NCBI RefSeq assembly: GCF_014337215.1
Contig: NZ_CP060635.1
Coordinates: forward strand, 1,129,501 to 1,193,500
DNA length: 64,000 bases
Source: Wansuia hejianensis
GTDB lineage: Bacteria > Bacillota > Clostridia > Lachnospirales > Lachnospiraceae
Direction of reading: 5' to 3'
The notes under the pieces were generated by a model. The model had not been told where the DNA came from, did not search any database, and was given only the letters and a program-made list of their open reading frames with translations. Positions 16,778-25,943 of the stretch are shown here, one piece after another (positions within the stretch are counted from its first letter, which is position 1; every line of letters begins with the position of its first letter). Both the position numbers and the translations under genes were made by a program.

Positions 16778-17617
16778 ATGGACTTTTCTCATGAACTGAT
16801 TATGCCAAACGACGACATTCCCTTTAAAATGTTTGTCTTTGAAGGGCGGAACGGCAGCTATAGCCGTGATAAGCACTGGCACCGTTCTGTGGAGATTTTT
16901 GCCCTGTTTGAGGGAAGTCTTAGTTTTTTTATCGATAACAGAGAGTATCCTCTCTCTCCCGGTGAGTTCATGCTGGTGAATTCCAATGAAGTTCATTCCA
17001 TCTCCGCTCCCCGCCCAAACCTGACGCTGGTCGTCCAGATTCCCCTGGCCACCTTCGCCAATTATTATACAGATGACAAATTTATTTACTTCTCTCACAG
17101 CTCCAGAAATCAGGATGAACAGGTGATGGGGCTGCTGAGGGATCTCTATGATACCTATAGCCGTTCAGAGTGCGGCTACGAACTGAAGGTTCTGAGCCAG
17201 TTTTATATGCTGGTCTACCTGCTGGTCACAAAATACCGGAAGCTGGATATAAGCCCTGATCTGGTACAGATCAACCGGAATCTCAACCAATTATCCAAAA
17301 TCACTTCCTACATAAAGGAAAACTATGCTCAGACTCTGACTCTGGAGAGCCTCGCGAAGACCTTCAGCTATTCCCCGACCTATATTTCTCACATGTTCCA
17401 GAAATATGCCCAGACAACTTTCAAAACCTATCTTCAGAACCTCCGGCTGGAATACGCCTACCGCCAACTGGCCAACACGAGGACACCCATCGGAGAGATC
17501 GCTCTGAATCATGGATTTGCCAACAGCAAGTCCTTTTCTCATGTCTTTTTCAAGCGATACGGAATGCTGCCCAGCGAATTTCGCAGAGCTTCCGCTACTC
17601 ACCATCCCCTAAAATGA
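16778..17617 (+). CDS. AraC-family transcriptional regulator
   Basis: A 279-residue regulator with an N-terminal cupin-like ligand domain (HWHRSVEIFALFEGSL, YPLSPGEFMLVNSNEVHS) and a C-terminal double helix-turn-helix (about 180-275: LTLESLAKTFSYSPTYISHMFQ and IGEIALNHGFANSKSFSHVFFKR). It starts 16 bases after aroA with an AAGGAGGGG site and no terminator between, so it may be read from the aro promoter. Its ligand domain and position before the DUF4867/fucose-isomerase-like pair make sugar-responsive control of that pair the more natural inference. Confidence 0.88.
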   Translation: MDFSHELIMPNDDIPFKMFVFEGRNGSYSRDKHWHRSVEIFALFEGSLSFFIDNREYPLSPGEFMLVNSNEVHSISAPRPNLTLVVQIPLATFANYYTDDKFIYFSHSSRNQDEQVMGLLRDLYDTYSRSECGYELKVLSQFYMLVYLLVTKYRKLDISPDLVQINRNLNQLSKITSYIKENYAQTLTLESLAKTFSYSPTYISHMFQKYAQTTFKTYLQNLRLEYAYRQLANTRTPIGEIALNHGFANSKSFSHVFFKRYGMLPSEFRRASATHHPLK

Positions 17618-17652
17618 CAAGAAATTGCCATAAACAGAATAAGTTTAAGGTC

Positions 17653-17679
17653 GTGACAGCATTTTTTGACTGTTATAAT
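17653..17679 (+). promoter_or_regulatory. Promoter of the DUF4867 / isomerase pair
   Basis: Perfect TATAAT (17674-17679) with GTGACA at a short 15-base spacing (17653-17658). The sub-optimal -35 fits an activator-dependent promoter downstream of an AraC-type gene. Confidence 0.5.
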
Positions 17680-17702
17680 ATTCTCATAAAGGAGGTATTT
17701 TT

Positions 17703-18323
17703 ATGAGAATACAGCAACTCACTGCTCCCTCTTTCCGACGTTATGGCAGAGTGCTGACGTATGATTGTACAGGACCCTTGCTGGAAGAGCTGAACCACAC
17801 CCCGCTTCCGGATCAAGAAGTCGTTTACGTCCCATCTGATCCTGATCTGGAACGCCTGGATAGTGCCAGTGTGTTTCAGGATCGGGCATTCGGCGGGCTT
17901 CCTGTTCAGATTGGCTACTGTAACGGCAATAATCATTTTCTAAATGCTCTGGAATACCATCGGAGCTCAGAAATCAATATTGCCGCTGATGATCTGATAC
18001 TGCTGCTCGGCCTGAGACAGGACCTATCAGATGGCTTCACCTATGACACAGCTAAAATAGAGGGATTTCTTGTGCCTGCCGGAACTGCTGCAGAGCTGTA
18101 CGCGACCACTCTTCACTATGCTCCTGTCTCCGTATCGGACAGTAATTTTCGCTGTATTGTCATCCTGCCCAAAGGCACCAATGAACCGCTGATTTCGATG
18201 CCTCTCCAAGAAGGGGAAGACTGCCTGCTCGCAGCAAGGAACAAATGGCTGATCGCCCACAGAGATGCACAGATAGCGGGAGCGTTCTGCGGGCTCACTG
18301 GTGAAAATATTTATATTGGATAG
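17703..18323 (+). CDS. DUF4867-family cupin-like protein
   Basis: A 206-residue protein that I recognise as DUF4867, related to the ureidoglycolate hydrolase cupin fold. EFLVPAGTAAELYATTLHYAP-type cupin strands are visible around residues 120-140, followed by VILPKGTN. Members commonly sit next to fucose/arabinose isomerase-like genes in Firmicutes, as here (16-base gap to the next gene), suggesting a sugar-binding, mutarotase-like or lyase role that is not proven. An AAAGGAGGT site precedes the start. Confidence 0.75.
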   Translation: MRIQQLTAPSFRRYGRVLTYDCTGPLLEELNHTPLPDQEVVYVPSDPDLERLDSASVFQDRAFGGLPVQIGYCNGNNHFLNALEYHRSSEINIAADDLILLLGLRQDLSDGFTYDTAKIEGFLVPAGTAAELYATTLHYAPVSVSDSNFRCIVILPKGTNEPLISMPLQEGEDCLLAARNKWLIAHRDAQIAGAFCGLTGENIYIG

Positions 18324-18338
18324 AATTGGAGGAGAACC

Positions 18339-19820
18339 ATGAATCATATACCTGAAATTAAAATCGGCATCGTGGCCGTCAGCAGAGACTGTTTCCCGGA
18401 AAGCCTGTCTGTCAGCCGCCGGAAATCCCTGATTGACGCTTATACGAAAAAATATGGTCACAAGGACATTTATGAATGCCCGGTCTGTATCGTAGAGAGC
18501 GAACTCCATATGGTACAGGCTTTGGAGAACATAAAAAAAGCCGGCTGCAATGCCCTGGCCGTCTATTTAGGCAATTTTGGCCCTGAAATTTCAGAAACAC
18601 TGCTCGCCAAACACTTTTCCGGTCCGAAAATGTTCCTCGCCGCCGCAGAAGAAACCGGCAGCAACCTGGTTAGCGGCCGTGGGGACGCTTACTGCGGCAT
18701 GCTGAACGCCAGTTATAACCTGAAGCTCCGGAATATTAAAGCCTTTATACCGGAATACCCCGTAGGAGATGCTGAACAATGTGCAGATATGATTCATGAG
18801 TTCCTGCCCGTCGCCCGTGCGGTTGTGGGATTATCCGAGCTGAAAATCATCAGCTTCGGCCCCCGTCCTCTGAACTTCCTCGCCTGCAACGCCCCCATCA
18901 AGCAGTTATACAACCTGGGCGTCGAAATCGAAGAAAATTCAGAGCTGGATCTTTTTGAAGCATTTCATAAGCATGACAATGACCCACGCATTCCCTCCCT
19001 GGTGGAGGAAATGACAGCCGAATTGGGTGAAGGCAATAAAAAACCGAACATTTTGCCGAAGCTGGCGCAATATGAGTTGACTTTAAAGGACTGGGTTAAT
19101 GAACATAAGGGCTGCCGCAAATATGCCACCATCGCCGGAAAATGCTGGCCGGCGTTCCAGACTCAGTTCGGCTTTGTCCCCTGTTATGTCAACAGCCGCC
19201 TGACCGCCCAGGGAATTCCTGTATCCTGTGAGGTAGACATCTACGGGGCTCTCAGCGAATACATAGGTATGGCTGTCAGCCAGGATATCGTCACCCTGCT
19301 GGATATCAACAATACCGTTCCAAGGGATCTGTATGAAGCTGATATCCGTGGAAAATTCAACTATACTCAAAAGGATACCTTCATGGGCTTCCACTGCGGA
19401 AACACTGCCATCCAAAAGCTCAACAGATGCGAGATGAAATATCAGTTCATTATGGCCAGATCTCTCCCGGAAGAAGTGACCCAGGGCACGCTGGAAGGCG
19501 ACATCGTGCCTGGAGATATCACTTTTTTCCGGCTTCAGAGCACCGCGGATAATATTCTCCGCGCCTATGTGACGCAAGGCGAAGTTCTTCCGGTTGCCAC
19601 CCGTTCCTTTGGCTCCATCGGGGTATTCGCAATACCTGAAATGGGCCGTTTTTACCGCCATGTGCTCATAGAGGGCAATTATCCGCATCATGGGGCCGTT
19701 GCCTTCGGACATTATGGCAAGGCGCTGTATGAGGTATTCAAGTATATTGGGGTACCCGTTGAGGAAATCGGATACAACCGCCCGGCCGGAGATCGTTATC
19801 CCACAGAGAATCCCTTCTAA
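18339..19820 (+). CDS. L-fucose/L-arabinose isomerase family protein
   Basis: A 493-residue ketol-isomerase-fold protein converting an aldose to a ketose in this family. The C-terminal half carries the metal-site segment (FMGFHCGNTA, MKYQFIMARS) and the HGAVAFGHYGKAL stretch with a conserved histidine. N-terminal domains I and II of the FucI/AraA fold precede it. It is coupled to DUF4867 upstream and ends at a strong bidirectional terminator. Many members of this family are misannotated as fucose isomerase; the true substrate here is open. Confidence 0.83.
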   Translation: MNHIPEIKIGIVAVSRDCFPESLSVSRRKSLIDAYTKKYGHKDIYECPVCIVESELHMVQALENIKKAGCNALAVYLGNFGPEISETLLAKHFSGPKMFLAAAEETGSNLVSGRGDAYCGMLNASYNLKLRNIKAFIPEYPVGDAEQCADMIHEFLPVARAVVGLSELKIISFGPRPLNFLACNAPIKQLYNLGVEIEENSELDLFEAFHKHDNDPRIPSLVEEMTAELGEGNKKPNILPKLAQYELTLKDWVNEHKGCRKYATIAGKCWPAFQTQFGFVPCYVNSRLTAQGIPVSCEVDIYGALSEYIGMAVSQDIVTLLDINNTVPRDLYEADIRGKFNYTQKDTFMGFHCGNTAIQKLNRCEMKYQFIMARSLPEEVTQGTLEGDIVPGDITFFRLQSTADNILRAYVTQGEVLPVATRSFGSIGVFAIPEMGRFYRHVLIEGNYPHHGAVAFGHYGKALYEVFKYIGVPVEEIGYNRPAGDRYPTENPF

Positions 19821-19825
19821 AACAA

Positions 19826-19879
19826 AAAACTGCCTCTCCATTCGGGAATTCCTTCCTTCCTTCCTGTTGAGGCAGTTTT
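19826..19879. terminator. Bidirectional terminator between isomerase and etfA
   Basis: AAAACTGCCTC (19826-19836) pairs with GAGGCAGTTTT (19869-19879). T-runs are present on both strands, so it can serve both converging transcripts. Confidence 0.8.
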
Positions 19880-19924
19880 CTTCTCACTCACCTGCCGTGA
19901 GTGCTATGATTCAATTACCCAGAT

Positions 19925-20968
19925 TTAATCAGCCTTTTTGTTTGCCTTGATCATCTCAGTCAGTTTCGGTACGACCTTGTTCAGATCGCCAACCAGACCG
20001 TAATCTGCAACGTCAAAGATCGGAGCAGTCTCATCCTTGTTGATGGCGATGATCAGATCGGATTCTTCCATGCCTGCTACGTGCTGGATCGCTCCGGAGA
20101 TACCGATTGCAAAATATACCTGGGGACGTACGGTCTTGCCGGTCTGTCCTACCTGCAGGTCTTTCGGCTTCCAGCCGGAATCTACTACTGCACGGGAACA
20201 GCTCACTTCTCCGCCCAGCGCTTCTGCCAGATCCTCCAGGATCTTGAAGTTCTCCGGGCCGCCGAGACCACGGCCGCCGGATACCAGGATCTTTGCATCC
20301 ATAATATCCACCGTATCTGTTACAGCCTTTACTACATCCAGGATCTCTACGTATTTATTATTCGGGGTGAAGCCCGGGTTGTACTCTACCACATTGGCTT
20401 TAGCGCCCTCAATGCGCTCGATCTTCTGCATAACACCCGGACGTACGGTAGCCATCTGAGGACGGTTATTCGGACACGCGATCGTAGCAATCGTGTTGCC
20501 GCCGAAAGCCGGACGGGTCATCAGCAGCTGATTGTGCTTCTGTTCCTGTCCCTCTTTAGCTACCAGCGGGAAATCACCGATATCCAGCTGTGTACAGTCT
20601 GCTGTAAGGCCGGTTGCAACCCTTGCGGATACTCTAGGTCCCAGGTCGCGTCCGATAGCTGTCGCTCCCACCAGCATGATTTCCGGTTTGAATTCATTGA
20701 TGACGGATGACAGAGCATGGGTATACGGCTCTGTTCTGTAATCCTTCAGCTCCGGATCGTCTACAACGATTACACGGTCTGCGCCGTAAGCTGCCAGCTC
20801 ATCAGCCAGATCTTTTACTCCGCTTCCGAGAAGGACTGCGGCTACATCTGTATTCAGGTCTTTTGCCAGGTCTTTTGCTTTGCCCAGTAATTCAAAAGCG
20901 ATGCCGCTTAATTTGTTGTCCACCTGCTGCGCAAAGACAAATACGCCTTTATATTCTTCCAAATTCAT
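19925..20968 (-). CDS. etfA: Electron transfer flavoprotein, alpha subunit
   Basis: Forms the flavin-carrying EtfAB heterodimer that takes electrons from, or bifurcates them with, butyryl-CoA dehydrogenase. At 347 residues it has the N-terminal nucleotide-binding-like domain and the C-terminal FAD domain (GRGLGGPENF, SRAVVDSGW, GQTGKTVRPQVY, ISGAIQHVAGM, INKDETAPIF). It is last gene of the thl-crt-hbd-bcd-etfB-etfA operon, 18 bases after etfB, and ends at the bidirectional terminator. Confidence 0.96.
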   Translation of the reverse strand: MNLEEYKGVFVFAQQVDNKLSGIAFELLGKAKDLAKDLNTDVAAVLLGSGVKDLADELAAYGADRVIVVDDPELKDYRTEPYTHALSSVINEFKPEIMLVGATAIGRDLGPRVSARVATGLTADCTQLDIGDFPLVAKEGQEQKHNQLLMTRPAFGGNTIATIACPNNRPQMATVRPGVMQKIERIEGAKANVVEYNPGFTPNNKYVEILDVVKAVTDTVDIMDAKILVSGGRGLGGPENFKILEDLAEALGGEVSCSRAVVDSGWKPKDLQVGQTGKTVRPQVYFAIGISGAIQHVAGMEESDLIIAINKDETAPIFDVADYGLVGDLNKVVPKLTEMIKANKKAD

Positions 20969-20986
20969 TCCTTTTCACCACCTTTA

Positions 20987-21769
20987 TTAAATGATATGTT
21001 TCTCTTGCAGTTTTTCCAAGAGGTAAGCTGCGCCGGCTTCCGGATCTAAAGTAACCTGCTCTCCCGCGCCTTTTCTGACTTTGTCAGAAGCTTTTGCGAT
21101 CTTAGTCGGAGAACCCTTCAGTCCGATATTGGCGTCATCCAGATCCTTCAGGTCTGCTCTTCCCCAGGTCGTGATCTCTGCATCGCATGCATCGAAGATT
21201 CCGCCCGGAGTCATGTAACGCGGCTCATTTAATTCTGAAAGAGCGGTGATCAGGCAGGGCATCTGTGCCTTTACCACATGATATCTGTCTTCATACTGGC
21301 GCTCAACAATCACGCTGTCGCCTTCAATTTTCAGATTCTGCGCATAGGAAATTACCGGAATTCCCAGATGCTCGGAGATCTGCGGCCCTACCTGTGCGGT
21401 ATCGCCGTCAATCGCCTGACGTCCGGTGATGATCAGATCATACTCCAGGTTCCTGATGGCCGCCGCCAGAGTCTGAGAGGTTGCCCAGGTATCGGCGCCG
21501 CCCAGCACGCGGTCAGTGACCAGAATTCCCTTATCTGCTCCCATGGCCAGCGCTTCACGAAGAACGTCTGTAGCCTTGGGAAGACCCATGGTGATGACAG
21601 TGACTTCAGCTCCATATTCGTCTTTCAGTCTCAGTGCGGCCTCCAGGCCAGCCTTGTCATCCGGGTTCATGATTGCAAGCATTGCAGCTCGATTCAATGT
21701 ACCGTCCGGGTTGAACTGAACTCCACCCTTGGTATCCGGTACCTGTTTTACACAAACAACTATCTTCAC
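20987..21769 (-). CDS. etfB: Electron transfer flavoprotein, beta subunit
   Basis: Partner of EtfA. The 260 residues begin with the typical MKIVVCVKQVPDT and include DKAGLEAALRLKD, the ETF-beta segment GRQAIDGDTAQVGPQ and a C-terminal LLEKLQEKHII. The start codon is GTG at 21769, preceded by AGGAGGTACGAACC. It lies 15 bases after bcd. In clostridial Bcd-EtfAB complexes this subunit carries the second, bifurcating flavin. Confidence 0.95.
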   Translation of the reverse strand: MKIVVCVKQVPDTKGGVQFNPDGTLNRAAMLAIMNPDDKAGLEAALRLKDEYGAEVTVITMGLPKATDVLREALAMGADKGILVTDRVLGGADTWATSQTLAAAIRNLEYDLIITGRQAIDGDTAQVGPQISEHLGIPVISYAQNLKIEGDSVIVERQYEDRYHVVKAQMPCLITALSELNEPRYMTPGGIFDACDAEITTWGRADLKDLDDANIGLKGSPTKIAKASDKVRKGAGEQVTLDPEAGAAYLLEKLQEKHII

Positions 21770-21784
21770 GGTTCGTACCTCCTG

Positions 21785-22936
21785 TTATTTCAATAAGTTT
21801 CCGGAAATTACCATACGCTGAACTTCAGAAGTTCCTTCGTAGATCTCAGTAATCTTCGCATCACGCATCATACGCTCTACATCGTACTCTCTGATGTAGC
21901 CGTAGCCTCCGTGTAACTGGACAGCCTTGGTGGTCACTTCCATAGCAACCTCTGCCGCATATAATTTTGCCTTGGCAGCTTCTACGCTGTATACCTTCTG
22001 TGTGGCTTTCGCCATGGCAGCTTTGTATACCAGCATCTGGGCAGCCTCTACCTTTGTTGCCATATCAGCCAGCTGGAACTGAGTATTCTGGAACTGGGAG
22101 ATAGAACGGCCGAACTGTTTTCTTTCTTTTACATATTTGATCGTAACATCCAGAGCGCCCTCTGCCAGGCCCAGTGCCTGAGCAGCGATACCGATACGGC
22201 CGCCGTCCAGCGTGTGCATGGCGATATTAAAGCCCTTGCCCTGCTGTCCCAGAAGGTTTTCCTTCGGAATGCGGCAGTCTGTAAAAATCAGCTCATAGGT
22301 AGAGGAACCGCGGATACCCATCTTCTTCTCCTTTGTGCCAAAGGTGAAGCCGGGAGTCCCTTTTTCAACGATGAAAGAGGAGATCTCTTTAAGTTTTTTA
22401 CCTCTTTTTTCAATGACTCCTGTAACGGCGATCACTATGTATACATCTGCTTCCTTGCCATTGGTAATGAAACATTTTGAACCATTCAGCACCCACTCGT
22501 CTCCGTCCAGAACAGCCTTTGTCTGCTGTCCCTGGGCATCGGTTCCCGCACCGGGCTCTGTCAGTCCGAATGCACCCAGCTTCTCGCCGCGTGCCAGCGC
22601 CGGAACGTATTTCTGCTTCTGCTCTTCGGTTCCGTAGGTCAGAATCGGATCGATACACAGGGATGTATGCGCGGATACGATAACTGAAGTAGTGCCGCAG
22701 ACCTTAGCCAGTTCTTCCACACACATGGCGTAGGTCAGGGGATCGCAACCCTGTCCGCCGTACTCTTTCGGCACCGGAATTCCCAGAAATCCGTATTTCG
22801 CCAGCTTATCTACCGTCGCACGCGGAAATGCTTCTGTTTCGTCTACTTCCTGCGCAAGAGGCTTTACTTCTTTTTCGGCGAACTCTCTGAACAGAGTTCT
22901 CGCCATTTCATGTTTCTTATCTAATGCGAAATCCAT
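21785..22936 (-). CDS. bcd: Butyryl-CoA dehydrogenase (short-chain acyl-CoA dehydrogenase)
   Basis: Reduces crotonyl-CoA to butyryl-CoA in butyrate fermentation. The 383 residues have the acyl-CoA dehydrogenase fold, with LTEPGAGTDAQGQQT and GSKCFITNG in the flavin-binding middle domain and the C-terminal YGYIREYDVERMMRDAK plus the catalytic glutamate in IYEGTSE. Position between hbd and etfBA identifies it as Bcd. A second, related dehydrogenase is at 35343-36485. Confidence 0.95.
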   Translation of the reverse strand: MDFALDKKHEMARTLFREFAEKEVKPLAQEVDETEAFPRATVDKLAKYGFLGIPVPKEYGGQGCDPLTYAMCVEELAKVCGTTSVIVSAHTSLCIDPILTYGTEEQKQKYVPALARGEKLGAFGLTEPGAGTDAQGQQTKAVLDGDEWVLNGSKCFITNGKEADVYIVIAVTGVIEKRGKKLKEISSFIVEKGTPGFTFGTKEKKMGIRGSSTYELIFTDCRIPKENLLGQQGKGFNIAMHTLDGGRIGIAAQALGLAEGALDVTIKYVKERKQFGRSISQFQNTQFQLADMATKVEAAQMLVYKAAMAKATQKVYSVEAAKAKLYAAEVAMEVTTKAVQLHGGYGYIREYDVERMMRDAKITEIYEGTSEVQRMVISGNLLK

Positions 22937-22956
22937 GTCTTTTCCTCCATTATTCC

Positions 22957-23796
22957 TTACTTGCTGTAATCATAGAAACCGATGCCGGTTTTGCGTCCCA
23001 GCTTGCCGCCGCGAACCATTTTGCGAAGCAGCGGATGGGGACGGTATTTGGAATCTCCTGTCTCATTGTACAGGACTTCCATAATTGCCAGACAGATGTC
23101 CAGGCCGATCAGGTCGCCCAGCTCCAGGGGGCCCATCGGATGGTTGGCGCCCAGCTTCATGGCTGTATCAATGTCCGCTACAGAAGCGACGCCGTCTGCA
23201 TAGATGCCGACTGCCTCGTTGATCATCGGCACAAGGATACGGTTCACAACAAATCCAGCAGCCTCTTCTACCTGAACCGGAGTCTTGCCGATTTCAGCGG
23301 AAATAGCCTTAATTCTCTCGACCAGCTCAGCCGGTGTGTTCAGTCCCGCAATGACCTCAACCAACTTCATAACAGGCGCCGGATTGAAGAAATGCATGCC
23401 GATGACCGGTCTGTCCAGTCCTGCGCCGATCTCTGTGATGGACAGAGAAGACGTGTTAGTCGCGAAGATGCAGTCTGCTTTGCAGATATCCTGCAGCTCT
23501 TTGAACGTCTGTTTTTTGATTGCCATGACCTCCAGCGCAGCTTCCACAACCAGATCACAATCCGTACAGATATCTTTCACACCTGTGGTGATCTTTGCCA
23601 GAATGGCATCCGCCGCTGCCTGGTCCATCTTGCCCTTGGCAACACGCTTTTCAAAGCCTTTGGCAATCTTTTTCTTGCCGTTTGCCGCCAGCTCGTCGTT
23701 GATATCGCACAGGCATACTTCATATCCCTCTGTCTGGGCAAATGCCTGAGCGATTCCGGAACCCATAGTTCCCGCCCCAATAATACCTACTTTCAT
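22957..23796 (-). CDS. hbd: 3-hydroxybutyryl-CoA dehydrogenase
   Basis: NAD(P)H-dependent reduction of acetoacetyl-CoA to 3-hydroxybutyryl-CoA. The 279 residues start with the Rossmann motif GIIGAGTMGSGIAQAFA; FATNTSSLSITEI, GMHFFNPAPVMKLVEVI (catalytic histidine) and GFVVNRILVPMINEA are diagnostic. I chose ATG 23796; the upstream in-frame ATG is itself part of the ATGGAGGAAAGG ribosome site. Confidence 0.95.
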   Translation of the reverse strand: MKVGIIGAGTMGSGIAQAFAQTEGYEVCLCDINDELAANGKKKIAKGFEKRVAKGKMDQAAADAILAKITTGVKDICTDCDLVVEAALEVMAIKKQTFKELQDICKADCIFATNTSSLSITEIGAGLDRPVIGMHFFNPAPVMKLVEVIAGLNTPAELVERIKAISAEIGKTPVQVEEAAGFVVNRILVPMINEAVGIYADGVASVADIDTAMKLGANHPMGPLELGDLIGLDICLAIMEVLYNETGDSKYRPHPLLRKMVRGGKLGRKTGIGFYDYSK

Positions 23797-23848
23797 GTCC
23801 CTTTCCTCCATTAATTTTAATTGTACAAACTGAAAGTGATGGTTTGTC

Positions 23849-24625
23849 TTATTTATTCAGAAATGCTTCAACTTTTCTTTTCTCCAGAAACGCAGCCATG
23901 CCCTCTTTCTGATCGTAAGACTCAAAACAATCGCCGAACATCTTCTCTTCGATCACAATCGCCTGATCCATGTCGGTCTGAAGACCGTCATTGATGGCTT
24001 TCTTGCTGTTGCGCACCGCAATCGGGGCATTCCTGGCGATGGTAGACGCCAGCTTCCTGGCTGCGGGCATCAGCTCTTCCAGAGGATATACACTGTTCAC
24101 AAGGCCGATGCGGTATGCCTCATCCGCTTTGATATTCCTGGCTCCGTAGATCATCTCTTTTGCCTTCCCAACACCTACGATTCTGGCCAGTCTCTGGGTT
24201 CCGCCGAAGCCAGGCGTAATTCCAAGGCCTACTTCCGGCTGTCCGAACACTGCATTTTCTGAACAGATACGAATATCACAGCTCATGGAAATTTCGCAGC
24301 CGCCGCCAAGAGCGAATCCGTTGACCGCAGCGATGACCGGAATCGGGAAGGTCTCGATTTTGCGGAAAACGTCGTTTCCTTTCTTCCCGAAGGCCTCTCC
24401 TTCTTCTTTTGTCAGGCTGCTCATCTCTCCGATATCAGCTCCTGCCACAAAGGATTTTTCTCCGGCGCCCGTCAGGATCAGCACGCGAATTTCGTTCAGA
24501 TCCACCGCGTCCAGAGCGGCATCCAGATCTTCCAGCACCTGGCTGTTCAATGCATTCAATGCTTTAGGCCGGTTAATCGTGAGGACACCTATCGCACCCT
24601 CTGTCTCATACGTAATGAATTCCAT
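23849..24625 (-). CDS. crt: 3-hydroxybutyryl-CoA dehydratase (crotonase)
   Basis: Dehydrates 3-hydroxybutyryl-CoA to crotonyl-CoA. The enoyl-CoA hydratase fold is evident in the oxyanion-hole strands (AGADIGEMS and NGFALGGGCEISMSCD) and the catalytic glutamates in the ENAVFGQPEVGLGITPGFGG region. The 258-residue length is standard. The start at 24625 (MEFITYE) follows AGAAGGGAG; a longer frame would add an unconserved extension. Confidence 0.95.
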   Translation of the reverse strand: MEFITYETEGAIGVLTINRPKALNALNSQVLEDLDAALDAVDLNEIRVLILTGAGEKSFVAGADIGEMSSLTKEEGEAFGKKGNDVFRKIETFPIPVIAAVNGFALGGGCEISMSCDIRICSENAVFGQPEVGLGITPGFGGTQRLARIVGVGKAKEMIYGARNIKADEAYRIGLVNSVYPLEELMPAARKLASTIARNAPIAVRNSKKAINDGLQTDMDQAIVIEEKMFGDCFESYDQKEGMAAFLEKRKVEAFLNK

Positions 24626-24703
24626 AAGATAACTCCCTTCTTCTTTGTATTCTGAGGCAGCTGCGGAAACTTGTCCCGCAGCTGTATCATTCAAATTAAC
24701 TCA

Positions 24704-25885
24704 TTAGTCGCGCTCTACAATCGTAGCGCATCCCATGCCGCCGCCGATGCAGAGGGTTGCAAGACCTTTCTTAGCGTCTCTCTTCTGCATCTCATGGAGC
24801 AGGGTAACCAGGATCCGGCAGCCGGAAGCGCCTACCGGATGGCCCAGCGCGATCGCTCCGCCGTTGACATTTACCTTGTCCATATCGAATTCCAGGTCAT
24901 GGGCTACTGCCAGAGACTGCGCGGCAAACGCCTCATTGGCTTCAATCAGATCCATATCTGCAACAGACAGGCCCGTCTTCGCCATAACTTTCTTAGTGGC
25001 CGCAACAGGCCCCACACCCATGATGGAAGGATCTACGCCGCCTAGCGCGCCTGCTACCCAGGTGGCCATCGGGGTTACACCCAGTTCTTTTGCCTTTTCC
25101 TCACTCATGACGATGATTGCAGCCGCTCCGTCATTGATGCTGGAAGCGTTGGCCGCGGTCACGATGCCGTCCTTCTTGAACGCCGGGCGGAGTCTTGCAA
25201 TGCCTTCTGCCGTCGTTCCCGGACGCGGACCCTCATCTGTATCAAAAATAACTGTCTCTTTTTTCTTCTTAATCTCAACCGGAACAATTTCGTCTTTGAA
25301 TTTGCCTGCTTCGATTGCGGCGCATGCCTTCTGCTGGCTGGATGCTGCGAATTCGTCCAGCTGCTCTCTGGTCAGTCCCCACTGCTCTGCAACATTCTCA
25401 GCGGTGATTCCCATATGATAATCATTGAAAGCGTCCCACAGCGCATCATTGACCATGGTATCCACCATCGGTGCATTCCCCATACGATAGCCGTAACGGG
25501 CATTCTTCAGGGCATAGGGCGCCATGGACATATTCTCCATACCGCCGGCAACCACGATATCAGCCTCTCCTGCCTGAATCATGGCAGCAGCCATGTTCAC
25601 ACAGTTCAGTCCGGATCCACAGACAATATTAATGGTCATGGCCGGTACCTCAACCGGAAGTCCGGCTTTGATGGACGCCTGTCTCGCAACGTTCTGACCC
25701 AGGCCTGCCTGGATGACGCATCCCATATATACCGTATCCACCTGGTCGGCCGGTATGCCTGTGCGCTTTAATGCCTCTTTGATTACGATTGCTCCCAGGT
25801 CAGCTGCCGGCGTCGTACTTAAAGAACCTCCCATACTGCCAACTGCCGTACGGCATGCTCCAGCCAAAACAACTTTTTTTGCCAT
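24704..25885 (-). CDS. thlA: Acetyl-CoA acetyltransferase (thiolase)
   Basis: Condenses two acetyl-CoA to acetoacetyl-CoA, opening the butyrate pathway. The 393 residues contain the active-site cysteine motif NIVCGSGLNCVNMA, EANEAFAAQ, GGAIALGHPVGASG and the C-terminal LCIGGGMGCA with the second cysteine. A strong GGAGGT site precedes ATG 25885. It is the first gene of the butyryl-CoA operon, 57 bases after the CoaD-like gene and probably transcribed with it. Confidence 0.96.
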   Translation of the reverse strand: MAKKVVLAGACRTAVGSMGGSLSTTPAADLGAIVIKEALKRTGIPADQVDTVYMGCVIQAGLGQNVARQASIKAGLPVEVPAMTINIVCGSGLNCVNMAAAMIQAGEADIVVAGGMENMSMAPYALKNARYGYRMGNAPMVDTMVNDALWDAFNDYHMGITAENVAEQWGLTREQLDEFAASSQQKACAAIEAGKFKDEIVPVEIKKKKETVIFDTDEGPRPGTTAEGIARLRPAFKKDGIVTAANASSINDGAAAIIVMSEEKAKELGVTPMATWVAGALGGVDPSIMGVGPVAATKKVMAKTGLSVADMDLIEANEAFAAQSLAVAHDLEFDMDKVNVNGGAIALGHPVGASGCRILVTLLHEMQKRDAKKGLATLCIGGGMGCATIVERD

Positions 25886-25926
25886 GTTTTACCTCCTTCA
25901 ACCTACACATTCATTTTAATATTTAT

Positions 25927-25943
25927 ATACAATTTAATTGTAT
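25927..25943. promoter_or_regulatory. Perfect inverted repeat upstream of thlA
   Basis: ATACAATT-T-AATTGTAT, two 8-bp arms around one base, 41 bases before the thlA start and just at the end of the CoaD-like gene. It is a candidate operator or internal start region for the butyrate operon; it does not match the Rex consensus. Confidence 0.4.

Noticed and set aside
22924..23814. Plus-strand frame of 296 codons opposite hbd
   Set aside because: Mirror of the hbd gene on the other strand; no start context and a histidine-rich, unlikely composition.
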